DNA of 64,000 bases, taken from assembly GCF_937952055.1 (NCBI RefSeq), contig NZ_CALFYO010000020.1, forward strand, positions 496,001 through 560,000, given 5' to 3'. Each line of letters begins with the position of its first letter. Positions within the stretch are counted from its first letter, which is position 1. This stretch comes from an uncultured Piscinibacter sp. GTDB taxonomy: Bacteria; Pseudomonadota; Gammaproteobacteria; Burkholderiales; Burkholderiaceae_C. A program made the translations under genes and the position numbers. The notes under the pieces are model-generated. The model ran no database searches. It was given only the letters and a program-made list of their open reading frames with translations, and was not told where the DNA came from. Below are positions 32,621-40,799 of the stretch, piece by piece.

Positions 32621-32639
32621 GTCCGGCTGATGGCCGGAC
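32621..32639. repeat. inverted repeat in the acyl-CoA ligase / TauE divergent gap
   Basis: GTCCGGC-TGATG-GCCGGAC, perfect 7-base arms with a five-base spacer. It lies in the 255-base gap between 32524 and 32780, about 97 bases ahead of the minus-strand ligase gene. An AT-rich patch CTATTTATAG at 32680-32689 in the same gap could hold a -10 element. Operator or leader hairpin; binding protein unknown. Confidence 0.45.
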
Positions 32640-32779
32640 CGATACACGGGCCTCGATGCAGGCCCAGACCGCAAGCGCCCTATTTATAGCGCGAAGCCAC
32701 AGGCGGCACAATTCATGGTGTTCCCCACGTGTTGCCGAGCGCAGCGGATCCCGCCGCGAGGCCCGATGAGTCCTCGCCG

Positions 32780-33598
32780 ATGCCACTGCCCTCGCCCGCG
32801 CTGCTGATCGAATTCCTCCTGCTCGGCGCCATCGCCGGCTTCCTTGCGGGGCTGCTCGGCATCGGTGGCGGCATGCTGATGGTGCCGTTCGTGACCTACA
32901 TCGTCACGGCGCGCGGCGTCGAGCCTGGTCTCGCGGTGAAGATGGCCATTGCCACCTCGATGTCGACCATCCTTTTCACCTCGATCGCCAGCCTGCGCGC
33001 CCACCACAGACGCGGCGCGGTGCGCTGGGACCTGGTGCGTGGCATCGCGCCTGGCATCGTGCTGGGCTCCCTCGCCGCCGGTGCCGGCGCCTTCGCGCTG
33101 ATCAAGGGCTCGGCGCTCGCCGTGTTGTTCGCGCTGTTCGTCGGCTTCTCTGCGACCCAGATGCTGCTGAACCGCAGACCCAAGCCGTCGCGGGGCCTGC
33201 CGGGACCACTCGGTCAAGGCGCCGCGGGCGCGGGCATCGGATTCCTCTCCGGGCTGGTCGGCGCCGGCGGCGCCTTTGTCTCGGTGCCCTTCATGACCTG
33301 GTGCAACGTGCCCATCCACAACGCGGTGGCCACCAGCGCGGCGCTTGGCTTCCCGATCGCGCTGGCCAGCACGGTGGGCTACGTGATCGGCGGCTGGAGC
33401 CTTCCGGACACCTTGCCCGGTGCGGTGGGCTACCTCTACCTGCCGGCTCTGGTGTGCATTGCCGCGGCGAGCGTCAGCACGGCACCGCTGGGCGCCCGCG
33501 TTGCCCACAGCCTCGGCGTGCACCATCTCAAGCGGGTATTCGCGCTGATGCTCTACGCGCTCGCCGCCTACATGGTGCACAAGGGCCTGGCGAGCTGA
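32780..33598 (+). CDS. TauE/SafE-family membrane exporter
   Basis: 272-residue membrane protein with about eight helices in two similar halves: FLAGLLGIGGGMLMVPFVTY (first half) and FLSGLVGAGGAFVSVPFMTW (second half) are the paired family motifs. TauE/SafE proteins move sulfite, sulfoacetate or other organic anions across the inner membrane. Start ATG at 32780 (MPLPSPALLIEFLLLG) places the first helix right after the start; the frame is open to 32729. Divergent from the acyl-CoA ligase operon. Substrate unknown. Confidence 0.88.
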   Translation: MPLPSPALLIEFLLLGAIAGFLAGLLGIGGGMLMVPFVTYIVTARGVEPGLAVKMAIATSMSTILFTSIASLRAHHRRGAVRWDLVRGIAPGIVLGSLAAGAGAFALIKGSALAVLFALFVGFSATQMLLNRRPKPSRGLPGPLGQGAAGAGIGFLSGLVGAGGAFVSVPFMTWCNVPIHNAVATSAALGFPIALASTVGYVIGGWSLPDTLPGAVGYLYLPALVCIAAASVSTAPLGARVAHSLGVHHLKRVFALMLYALAAYMVHKGLAS

Positions 33599-33613
33599 AC
33601 CCGCGTCGCCGCG

Positions 33614-34654
33614 CTACTCCAGTTCGAAGCGGATGCTGGCCAGCGTGACGTGGTTGCCGCCACGCTTGCGCGCCTCGGCCAGCGCGGTCTCGGCGGCGTC
33701 CACCAGCGCCTCCTGCGTGTGCGCCGTGTGCGGGAAGCTCGCCACGCCCATCGACACGCTGAAGCCGATGTTGCGGCCCTCGAGCACCACGATCTGCGTC
33801 GCGCACTGGCGCCGCAGTCCCTCCATGCGCGAGTGGGCGGTGGCCAGGCCGACGCCGGACAGCAGCACGGCGAAGCGGCTCTCGTCAAGCCGACAGGAGG
33901 CGTCCATCGCGCGCGTGTTGCCACGCAGCAGACGGCCGAGGGCCTCGAGGACGCGCGCGCGCGCCAACGGGCCCATGGCCCGGGCCTCGTCGGACAGGGG
34001 ATCCAGTTCGATCGACACCAGCGAGAACTCACGGTGCTCACGCGAGGACAGGTCCACTTCGCGGCGCAGCTGATCTTCGAAGTGGATCTTCTGGTACAGA
34101 CCGGTCACCGCATCACGCAGGCTCTGGTCCTGCGTTTCGCGGCGCAGGACCTCGGCGGCCTGCTGCTGCTGCTCGAGCTGCGACAGCGCGAGCAGCAGTT
34201 TGGCCTCGGTCTGGCGCTGCGCGGTGAGTTCCATCCACAGGGAGCACAGCGCCACCGGCGTGCCGCGGCCGTCGCGCCACGCCACGCGGGCGACGCTGAA
34301 CTCGCGCCGCGTGCCGCCGAGTTCCAGCTTGTGCTCGGTCAGCGCACCCCGGGGCATGGCCAGCGCGGCGTTTTCGGCGGTCCGCAAGCTGGGCCATTGG
34401 CTCGCTTCCAGCCACTGGGTGTCGTCCGTGCCGATCATCGCCTCTGGCGAACTTCCGAACAACGCGGCCATGCGCGCGTTCACGTAGCGGTACTGCGAAG
34501 TGGTCGCATCCTTGACGGCGAGCGGCAGATCGACGCGGCCGATCAACTCGAGCAGGATCTCGGCCAGCGGCGTGGCTCCCGCTCGCAGCAGTTCGGCGAG
34601 CCCCACCGCTGATGGGGCAGGACCTGCGAGGGTCTGCGAGGTGGCTTCGGTCAT
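33614..34654 (-). CDS. PAS protein with a degenerate GGDEF domain
   Basis: 346 residues. Residues 40-155 form a PAS domain (LPLAVKDATTSQYRYVNARM, FGSSPEAMIGTDD, MELTAQRQTEAKLL), a coiled linker follows, then a GGDEF-fold domain from about 190 (LRDAVTGLYQKIHFEDQLRRE). The active-site GG(D/E)EF is replaced by LDESRF, so cyclase activity is unlikely; it may bind GTP or c-di-GMP, or be purely structural. The start at 34654 gives a short polar lead-in; longer readings are possible. Convergent with tauE. Confidence 0.85.
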   Translation of the reverse strand: MTEATSQTLAGPAPSAVGLAELLRAGATPLAEILLELIGRVDLPLAVKDATTSQYRYVNARMAALFGSSPEAMIGTDDTQWLEASQWPSLRTAENAALAMPRGALTEHKLELGGTRREFSVARVAWRDGRGTPVALCSLWMELTAQRQTEAKLLLALSQLEQQQQAAEVLRRETQDQSLRDAVTGLYQKIHFEDQLRREVDLSSREHREFSLVSIELDPLSDEARAMGPLARARVLEALGRLLRGNTRAMDASCRLDESRFAVLLSGVGLATAHSRMEGLRRQCATQIVVLEGRNIGFSVSMGVASFPHTAHTQEALVDAAETALAEARKRGGNHVTLASIRFELE

Positions 34655-34867
34655 CGCTCTTCTTTCGCGCGGGCCGCCCGACGCGGCACCGTCGCTCTCA
34701 TCTTGGTCTTCACTGGGGCGCTTGACAAGGCGACCGCCCGGCCCAGCATCACACCCCCAAACTTGCGAACCATCATAACGGGGCCGTCCGGGCGGCACCG
34801 CCCGAATGGGGTTGGGCCAGGCGATCAAGCCCCAATCGGCTTCGAGGCAGCGTGGCGTCCGGCGCAG
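34655..34867. other. non-coding part of the nirB upstream gap
   Basis: No convincing gene is seen. It holds a GC-rich 16-base palindrome, CGGGCGG-CA-CCGCCCG, at 34789-34804. The rest of the 542-base gap up to nirB (34868-35196) is regulatory and listed separately. Confidence 0.5.
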
Positions 34868-34936
34868 TGCACCAAGCCGGGTGCAATTCGAACCGGCCCC
34901 GCGACTGGCGAAGCCCGATCGCACCACTGTAGTGCA
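34868..34936 (+). promoter_or_regulatory. NtrC-type enhancer sites upstream of nirB
   Basis: CGCACCACTGTAGTGCA at 34920-34936 matches the NtrC consensus TGCACCA-N3-TGGTGCA at 12 of 14 positions on the minus strand (GCAC-N7-GTGC). A second candidate at 34868-34885, TGCACCA-AGCC-GGGTGCA, matches 13 of 14 but with a spacer one base longer. The centres are about 51 bases apart and lie about 63 and 114 bases before the predicted start at 34991, usual enhancer distances. Seen in sequence; binding by NtrC is inferred. Confidence 0.65.
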
Positions 34937-34964
34937 GTTGGAACAGCTTGCAAGGGTCATGGGC

Positions 34965-34980
34965 TGGCCCGTCGCTTGCA
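34965..34980 (+). promoter_or_regulatory. sigma-54 promoter of the nirBD-nasA operon
   Basis: TGGCCCG-TCGC-TTGCA differs from the sigma-54 consensus TGGCACG-N4-TTGCA at one position, with the required GG-N10-GC spacing. Transcription would start near 34991, the first base of the leader hairpins. Activated presumably by NtrC under nitrogen limitation. Confidence 0.75.
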
Positions 34981-34990
34981 TGTCCTTCGC

Positions 34991-35085
34991 CCGGGTGTAA
35001 CGACGCACCCGGCGGCGCCTCCGCGCCGCCGCGCGCACACAGGCGTGCGCGGTGATGCCACAGTGCCCGCCGGCGCCGCCGGTGG
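34991..35085 (+). promoter_or_regulatory. nitrate-operon leader with two hexaloop hairpins (ANTAR-type) and a possible attenuator stem
   Basis: Hairpin 1 (34991-35012) is CCGGGTGT / AACGAC / GCACCCGG. Hairpin 2 (35032-35051) is CGCGCAC / ACAGGC / GTGCGCG. Both have six-base loops with A at position 1 and G at position 4, the pattern of RNA targets of ANTAR antiterminators such as NasR. A GGCGC/GCGCC mini-hairpin lies between. Downstream, CCGCCGGC / GCC / GCCGGTGG (35067-35085) could be the attenuator, but there is no U-run, so a terminator is unproven. nirB starts at 35197 with GGAGA ahead. Confidence 0.65.
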
Positions 35086-35196
35086 AAGGCCCCTTGGAGC
35101 CCGTCATGACCGTCGTTCACACCGCACTCCGGATGGATCGCGCCGCGCGCACGGCCATGGCATCTCGCTTGCTCTGACTCTCCCGGAGATCCCCCC

Positions 35197-37641
35197 ATGA
35201 AGAAGATGAAGCTCGTGATGGTTGGCAACGGCATGGCCGGCGTGCGCACCCTCGAGGAACTGCTGAAGATCGCGCCCGACCTGTATGACATCAGCGTATT
35301 CGGCGCCGAACCCCACCCCAACTACAACCGCATCCTGCTCAGCCCGGTGCTGGCGGGCGAGCAAACGCTCGACGAGATCGTCCTCAATCCGCTGAACTGG
35401 TACGAGGAGCATGGCATCCAGCTGCACCTGGGCAAGAAAGTGGTCGAGGTCGACCGCCGACAGCGCATCGTGCGCGCCGCCGACGGCACCGAAGAGGAGT
35501 ACGACCGGCTGCTCATCGCCACTGGCTCCAACCCATTCATCCTGCCCGTACCCGGCAAGGATCTCGACGGCGTGATCGCCTACCGCGACATCGCCGACAC
35601 CAACACGATGATCGAGGCGGCGAAGAAGTACAAGCACGCGGTGGTCATCGGCGGTGGCCTGCTCGGCCTCGAAGCGGCGAACGGCCTGATGCTGCGTGGC
35701 ATGCAGGTGACGGTGGTGCACATCATGCCCTGGCTGATGGAGCGCCAGCTCGACGATACCGCCGGCAAGCTGCTGCAGAAGTCGCTGGAAGACCGCGGCC
35801 TGAAGTTCATGATCGGCGCGCAGACGCAGGCGCTGATCGGCAAGGATGGGCGGGTGACATCCGTGCAGTTCAAGGACGGCACCGAGATCCCGGCCGACCT
35901 GGTGGTGATGGCCGCCGGGATCCGCCCCAACACGGAGCTGGCGCTGAAGATCGGCCTGCACTGCTTCAACGACGGGCGGGGCGGTATCGTCGTCAGCGAC
36001 ACCATGCAGACCGTCACCGACCCGCGCATCTACGCCGTCGGCGAGTGCGCGGCACACCGTGGCATCGCCTACGGCCTGGTGGCGCCCCTGTTCGAGCAGG
36101 GCAAGGTCTGCGCGACGCACCTCGCCGAGTTCGGCATCGGCCGCTACACCGGCAGCCAGACCAGCACCAAGCTGAAGGTGACCGGCATCGACCTGTTCTC
36201 GGCCGGCAACTTCACCGGCGGCGACGACTGCGAGGAGATCGTGATGAGCGATCCCTTCGGCGGCGTCTACAAGAAGCTGGTCATCCAGGACGACAAGCTG
36301 GTCGGAGCCTGCCTGTACGGCGACACCGTCGACGGCTCCTGGTACTTCAAGCTGCTGCGCGAGGGGCGCAAGATCGCCGACATCCGTGACAAGCTGATGT
36401 TCGGCGAGAGCAACATCGGCGACGTCGGCCACGAAGGCCACCACAAGGCAGCCGCCATGGCCGACAGCGACGAGGTGTGCGGCTGCAACGGCGTGACCAA
36501 GGGCACGATCTGCAAGGCGATCAAGGACAAGGGCCTGTTCACGCTCGACGAGGTGCGCAAGCACACCAAGGCCAGCGCGAGCTGCGGCTCCTGCACCGGC
36601 CTGGTCGAGCAGTTGCTGATGTTCACGGCCGGCGGCGACTACTCGAAGGCGCCGACGCAGAAGGCGATGTGCGGCTGCACCGACGCCAGCCACCAGGAGG
36701 CGCGCGAGACCATCCGCTCCGAGCACCTGCTGACCATCGACAGCGTCTACAAGCGTCTCGGCTGGCGCACGCCCAACGGTTGTGCCTCCTGCCGCCCGGC
36801 GATCAACTACTACCTGATCAGCACCTGGCCGAAGCAGGCGAAGGACGACCCGCAGAGCCGCTACATCAACGAGCGCAGCCACGCCAACATCCAGAAGGAC
36901 GGCAGCTACTCGGTGATCCCGCGCATGTGGGGCGGCGAGACCACCGCCGACGAGTTGCGGCGCATTGCCGACGCGGTCGACAAGTACGGCATCCCCACCG
37001 TGAAGGTCACCGGCGGCCAGCGCATCGACCTGCTCGGCGTGAAGAAGGAAGACCTGCCCAAGGTCTGGGCCGACATCGGCATGCCCTCCGGCCACGCCTA
37101 CGCCAAGGCGCTTCGCACGGTGAAGACCTGCGTGGGCAGCGAGTGGTGCCGCTTCGGCACCCAGGACAGCACGCAGATGGGCAAAGACCTCGAGCGCGCC
37201 CTGTGGCGCATGTACGCGCCGCACAAGGTCAAGCTCGCCGTCAGCGGCTGTCCGCGCAACTGCGCCGAGGCCGGCATCAAGGACGTCGGCGTCATCGGCG
37301 TCGACTCGGGCTGGGAGATCTACGTCGCCGGCAACGGCGGCATCAAGACCGAGGTGGCGCAGTTCCTCGTCAAGTTGAAGACCGCGGCCGAGGTGCTGGA
37401 ATACAGCGGCGCATTCCTGCAGCTCTACCGCGAGGAGGGCTGGTACCTGGAGCGCACCTGTCACTACGTCGGACGCGTCGGGCTGGACCATGTGAAGAAG
37501 AAGATCCTCGACGACGCCGAGGGTCGCCGGGCGCTGTGGGCGCGGTTGCAGTTCAGCCTGGACGGCGAGCCCGACCCCTGGTTCGAGTTCGACAAGGCAG
37601 CGGTCGACACGCGCCAGTTCACCCCCGTGGGAGCGCTGTGA
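35197..37641 (+). CDS. nirB: assimilatory nitrite reductase large subunit
   Basis: 814-residue NAD(P)H-dependent sirohaem nitrite reductase, reducing nitrite to ammonium in the cytoplasm. FAD domain starts VMVGNGMAGVRTLEELL; a second nucleotide site is VVIGGGLLGLEAANGL. Two bacterioferritin-associated-ferredoxin-like [2Fe-2S] regions follow (CGCNGVTKGTIC...CGSC around 430-470, and CGCTDASHQE...CASC around 490-530). The sirohaem/4Fe-4S ligands are C-V-G-S-E-W-C and VSGCPRNCAEAG near residues 645-690. SD GGAGA 7 bases ahead. Overlaps nirD by one base. Confidence 0.97.
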   Translation: MKKMKLVMVGNGMAGVRTLEELLKIAPDLYDISVFGAEPHPNYNRILLSPVLAGEQTLDEIVLNPLNWYEEHGIQLHLGKKVVEVDRRQRIVRAADGTEEEYDRLLIATGSNPFILPVPGKDLDGVIAYRDIADTNTMIEAAKKYKHAVVIGGGLLGLEAANGLMLRGMQVTVVHIMPWLMERQLDDTAGKLLQKSLEDRGLKFMIGAQTQALIGKDGRVTSVQFKDGTEIPADLVVMAAGIRPNTELALKIGLHCFNDGRGGIVVSDTMQTVTDPRIYAVGECAAHRGIAYGLVAPLFEQGKVCATHLAEFGIGRYTGSQTSTKLKVTGIDLFSAGNFTGGDDCEEIVMSDPFGGVYKKLVIQDDKLVGACLYGDTVDGSWYFKLLREGRKIADIRDKLMFGESNIGDVGHEGHHKAAAMADSDEVCGCNGVTKGTICKAIKDKGLFTLDEVRKHTKASASCGSCTGLVEQLLMFTAGGDYSKAPTQKAMCGCTDASHQEARETIRSEHLLTIDSVYKRLGWRTPNGCASCRPAINYYLISTWPKQAKDDPQSRYINERSHANIQKDGSYSVIPRMWGGETTADELRRIADAVDKYGIPTVKVTGGQRIDLLGVKKEDLPKVWADIGMPSGHAYAKALRTVKTCVGSEWCRFGTQDSTQMGKDLERALWRMYAPHKVKLAVSGCPRNCAEAGIKDVGVIGVDSGWEIYVAGNGGIKTEVAQFLVKLKTAAEVLEYSGAFLQLYREEGWYLERTCHYVGRVGLDHVKKKILDDAEGRRALWARLQFSLDGEPDPWFEFDKAAVDTRQFTPVGAL

Positions 37642-37997
37642 TGAGCCAGTGGAAGACGATCTGCGCGGTCGACGACATCCCGTTGCTGGGCGCACGCCGC
37701 GTGACCCGCGCCAACGGCCCCGAAGTGGCGGTGTTCCGCAGCGCCGAGGACAAGGTCTTCGCCCTGCTCGACCGATGTCCGCACAGGGGCGGGCCGCTCA
37801 GCCAGGGCATCGTGTTCGGCGAGAGCGTGGCCTGCCCGCTGCACAACTGGACCATCGGCCTGGCCGATGGCTGCGCCAAGGCGCCCGACGAAGGCTGCAC
37901 GCCGCGCTTCAGCGTCAGGGTCGAGAACGGCCAGGTGTCGCTGGACCTCGACGAGCTGAACTCGATCGCGCTCGACGACAGTCCGAAGGTCGACTGA
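37641..37997 (+). CDS. nirD: nitrite reductase small subunit
   Basis: 118-residue Rieske-like subunit with CPHRGGPL and CPLHNWTIG, the two Cys-X-His pairs for a [2Fe-2S] cluster both present (many NirD proteins lack them). ATG overlaps the nirB stop (TGATG). N-terminus MSQWKTICAVDDIPLLGARR. Assembles with NirB. Confidence 0.95.
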   Translation: MSQWKTICAVDDIPLLGARRVTRANGPEVAVFRSAEDKVFALLDRCPHRGGPLSQGIVFGESVACPLHNWTIGLADGCAKAPDEGCTPRFSVRVENGQVSLDLDELNSIALDDSPKVD

Positions 37998-37998
37998 C

Positions 37999-40770
37999 AT
38001 GACTGAAACCCGCTCCACCTGCCCGTACTGCGGCGTGGGCTGCGGCGTGATCATCGAGTCGCAGGGCCGACAAATCACCGGCGTGCGCGGCGACCCCGAC
38101 CATCCGGCCAACTTCGGCCGGCTGTGCAGCAAGGGCAGCACCTTGCACCTGACCGCCACCGCCGCGGTGACGCTGCAGACCCGGCTGCTGCACCCGATGC
38201 ACCGCGCACAGCGCGGCGCGCCGCCGCAGCGCATCGGCTGGGATGGCGCGCTGGACATGGCGGCCGACCGCTTCGCGGCCATCGTGCGCGAGCACGGCCC
38301 GGATGCGGTCGGCTTCTACCTCTCCGGCCAGCTGCTGACCGAGGACTACTACGTCTTCAACAAGCTCGTCAAGGGGCTGATCGGCACCAACAACCTCGAC
38401 ACCAACTCGCGGCTGTGCATGAGCTCGGCCGTGTCGGGCTACAAGGCGACGCTGGGCGCGGATGCGCCGCCGGCCTGCTACGAGGACCTCGGCCTCGCGC
38501 AGACGCTGTTCATCGCCGGTTCGAACGCTGCCTTCGCCCACCCCATCCTGTTCCGCCGCATCGAGGACGCCAAGCGCGCCAACCCCGCGCTGCGCATCGT
38601 CGTCGTCGACCCGCGCCGGACCGAGACCGCCGAAGCCGCCGACCTGTTCCTTCAGATCCTGCCCGGCACCGATGTCGCGCTGTTCAACGGCCTGCTGCAC
38701 CTCATGCTGTGGGAGGGCCTGGTCGACCAGGCGTACATCGGCGCGCACACCCAAGGCTTCGAGGCGCTGCGCGACCGCGTGCGCGAGTTCACGCCGAAGG
38801 AGACCGCGGCGCTGTGCGGCATCGCCGAAGCCGACCTCGTCACCGCGGCACGCTGGTTCGCCGGCCTGGATGGGGCCGACGGGCGGCGCCCGACGCTGTC
38901 GCTGTACTGCCAGGGCCTCAACCAGAGCGCGAACGGCACGGCGAAGAATGCCGCGCTGATCAACCTGCACCTGGCCACCGGTCAGATCGGCCGGCCCGGC
39001 GCAGGTCCCTTCTCGCTGACCGGCCAGCCCAACGCGATGGGCGGGCGCGAGGTGGGCGGGTTGGCCAACCTGCTGTCGGCTCACCGCGACATGGGCAACG
39101 CGCAGCACCGTGCCGAGGTGGCCCGGCTGTGGGGTGTGGACGACGTGCCGGCGACGCCGGGCAAGACAGCGGTGGAACTGTTCGAGGCCGTTGCCGACGG
39201 CCAGATCAAGGCACTGTGGATCGCGTGCACGAACCCGGCGCAGTCACTGCCCGACCAGGCCACGGTGCGCCGCGCGCTGGAACGCGCCGAGTTCGTGGTC
39301 GTGCAGGAAGCCTTCGCCACCACCGCCACCTGCGCCTATGCCGACCTGCTGCTGCCGGCCAGCACCTGGGGCGAGAAGGACGGCACCGTGACCAACAGCG
39401 AGCGCCGCATCAGCCGCGTGCGCCCCGCCGTGTGGGCGCCGGGCGAGGCCCGCCACGACTGGAGTATCGGCACCGCGTTCGCCCAGCGGCTGGAGGTCCG
39501 GCTGCGCCCCGGCAGGCCGACGTTGTTCGCCTATGCGACACCGGAATCGGTGTGGAACGAGCACCGCGAATCGACCCGTGGCCGCGACCTCGACATCACC
39601 GGGCTGAGCTACGCGCGGCTCGACGTGGCTCCGCAGCAGTGGCCCTTCCCCGCCGGCGCCGACGCAGGCCGCGCGCGGCTTTACGAGGACGGCCGCTTCC
39701 CCACGCCCGACGGCCGCGCGCGATTCGCCGACACCCGGCACGTGGCGCTGGCCGAGCCGCGCGACGCGCGTTATCCGTTTTCGCTGAACACCGGCCGGCT
39801 GCGCGACCAGTGGCACGGCATGAGTCGCACCGGCACGGTGCCACGCCTGTTCGGCCATGTGGCCGAGCCGGCGATCGAGATGCACGCGCAGGACATGGCA
39901 AGGCTGAGGCTCGCCGAGGGCGATCTGGTGCACGTCACCTCTCGGCGAGGCTCGCTGGTGCTGCCGGCAAGGACAAGCGTGCAGGTGGCCCCGGCGCAGG
40001 CCTTCGTCGCGATGCACTGGGGCGAGGAGTACCTCAGCGGCAGCAGCGCCACCGGAGCGCGCGCTACCGGCGTCAACACGCTGACCAGCCCGGCCTTCTG
40101 TCCCAGCTCGAAGCAGCCTGAACTCAAGCATGCGGCGGTGAAGATCCTCAAGGCCGAGCTGCCCTGGAGGCTGCTCGCCATGGCCTGGCTGCCGGAGGGC
40201 GAGGCGCTGCACGCCCAGTCGCAGCTGCGCGCGCTGATGGGGGCCTTCGCCTTCGCCACCGCCATACCTTTCGGCCGCGAGCGCAGCGGTGTGCTGTTTC
40301 GCGCCGCCGCCTACGAGCCGGCACCGCCGTCCCTGCTGCAGCAGCTCGAGGCCCTGCTCGGACTGGCCCAGCCCGGCGTGCTGCGCTATGCCGACCGGCG
40401 CCGTGGCCAGCAGCGCAGCATGAAGCTGGCCGGCGACGCCCGGCTCGACGCCTTCCTGCTCGCCGGCGACACCAGCGCCGAGGCCTGGGTGCGGCCGCTG
40501 CTGCAAGGCGGGGCGAGCGCACGCGACTTCGGCCGGGCACTGCTGCAGCCGGGCGCGAAGGCGCCGCTGACGCTGCCCGAGCGCGGGCGGCAGATCTGCA
40601 GTTGCTTCGACGTCGGCGAGGCGCAGATCGCCGCAACGCTGGCACGGTGCAGCGGCACGCCCGACACGCAGCTCGCGCAATTGCAGGCCGAGCTGAGGTG
40701 CGGCACCAACTGCGGATCCTGCGTTCCCGAACTCCGGCGTATCGTCCGTCTCCGACAGCAAGCGGCATGA
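37999..40770 (+). CDS. nasA: assimilatory nitrate reductase catalytic subunit
   Basis: 923-residue molybdopterin oxidoreductase, nitrate to nitrite. N-terminal 4Fe-4S motif CPYCGVGCGVI with the fourth Cys in LCSKGSTL; Mo-bis-MGD domain (NSRLCMSSAVSGYKATLGAD, NMGG-like SLTGQPNAMGGREVGG); C-terminal molybdopterin dinucleotide binding region (LNTGRLRDQWHGMSRTG). The last 60 residues add a BFD-like [2Fe-2S] domain (QICSCFDVGEAQ, RCGTNCGSCVPEL), as in Klebsiella-type NasA. One base after the nirD stop. No FAD subunit gene is present in the operon. Confidence 0.97.
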   Translation: MTETRSTCPYCGVGCGVIIESQGRQITGVRGDPDHPANFGRLCSKGSTLHLTATAAVTLQTRLLHPMHRAQRGAPPQRIGWDGALDMAADRFAAIVREHGPDAVGFYLSGQLLTEDYYVFNKLVKGLIGTNNLDTNSRLCMSSAVSGYKATLGADAPPACYEDLGLAQTLFIAGSNAAFAHPILFRRIEDAKRANPALRIVVVDPRRTETAEAADLFLQILPGTDVALFNGLLHLMLWEGLVDQAYIGAHTQGFEALRDRVREFTPKETAALCGIAEADLVTAARWFAGLDGADGRRPTLSLYCQGLNQSANGTAKNAALINLHLATGQIGRPGAGPFSLTGQPNAMGGREVGGLANLLSAHRDMGNAQHRAEVARLWGVDDVPATPGKTAVELFEAVADGQIKALWIACTNPAQSLPDQATVRRALERAEFVVVQEAFATTATCAYADLLLPASTWGEKDGTVTNSERRISRVRPAVWAPGEARHDWSIGTAFAQRLEVRLRPGRPTLFAYATPESVWNEHRESTRGRDLDITGLSYARLDVAPQQWPFPAGADAGRARLYEDGRFPTPDGRARFADTRHVALAEPRDARYPFSLNTGRLRDQWHGMSRTGTVPRLFGHVAEPAIEMHAQDMARLRLAEGDLVHVTSRRGSLVLPARTSVQVAPAQAFVAMHWGEEYLSGSSATGARATGVNTLTSPAFCPSSKQPELKHAAVKILKAELPWRLLAMAWLPEGEALHAQSQLRALMGAFAFATAIPFGRERSGVLFRAAAYEPAPPSLLQQLEALLGLAQPGVLRYADRRRGQQRSMKLAGDARLDAFLLAGDTSAEAWVRPLLQGGASARDFGRALLQPGAKAPLTLPERGRQICSCFDVGEAQIAATLARCSGTPDTQLAQLQAELRCGTNCGSCVPELRRIVRLRQQAA

Positions 40771-40799
40771 AGATTGCGGAGTCCGCGCAGGAGACGACG

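Noticed and set aside
34926..34980. TTGGAACAGCTTGCA as an alternative sigma-54 box
   Set aside because: Spacing between GG and GC is 8 rather than 10 bases; the box at 34965 has correct spacing.
35104..37695. 863-codon open frame antisense to nirB
   Set aside because: Shadow; nirB on the plus strand has complete Fe-S and FAD motifs.
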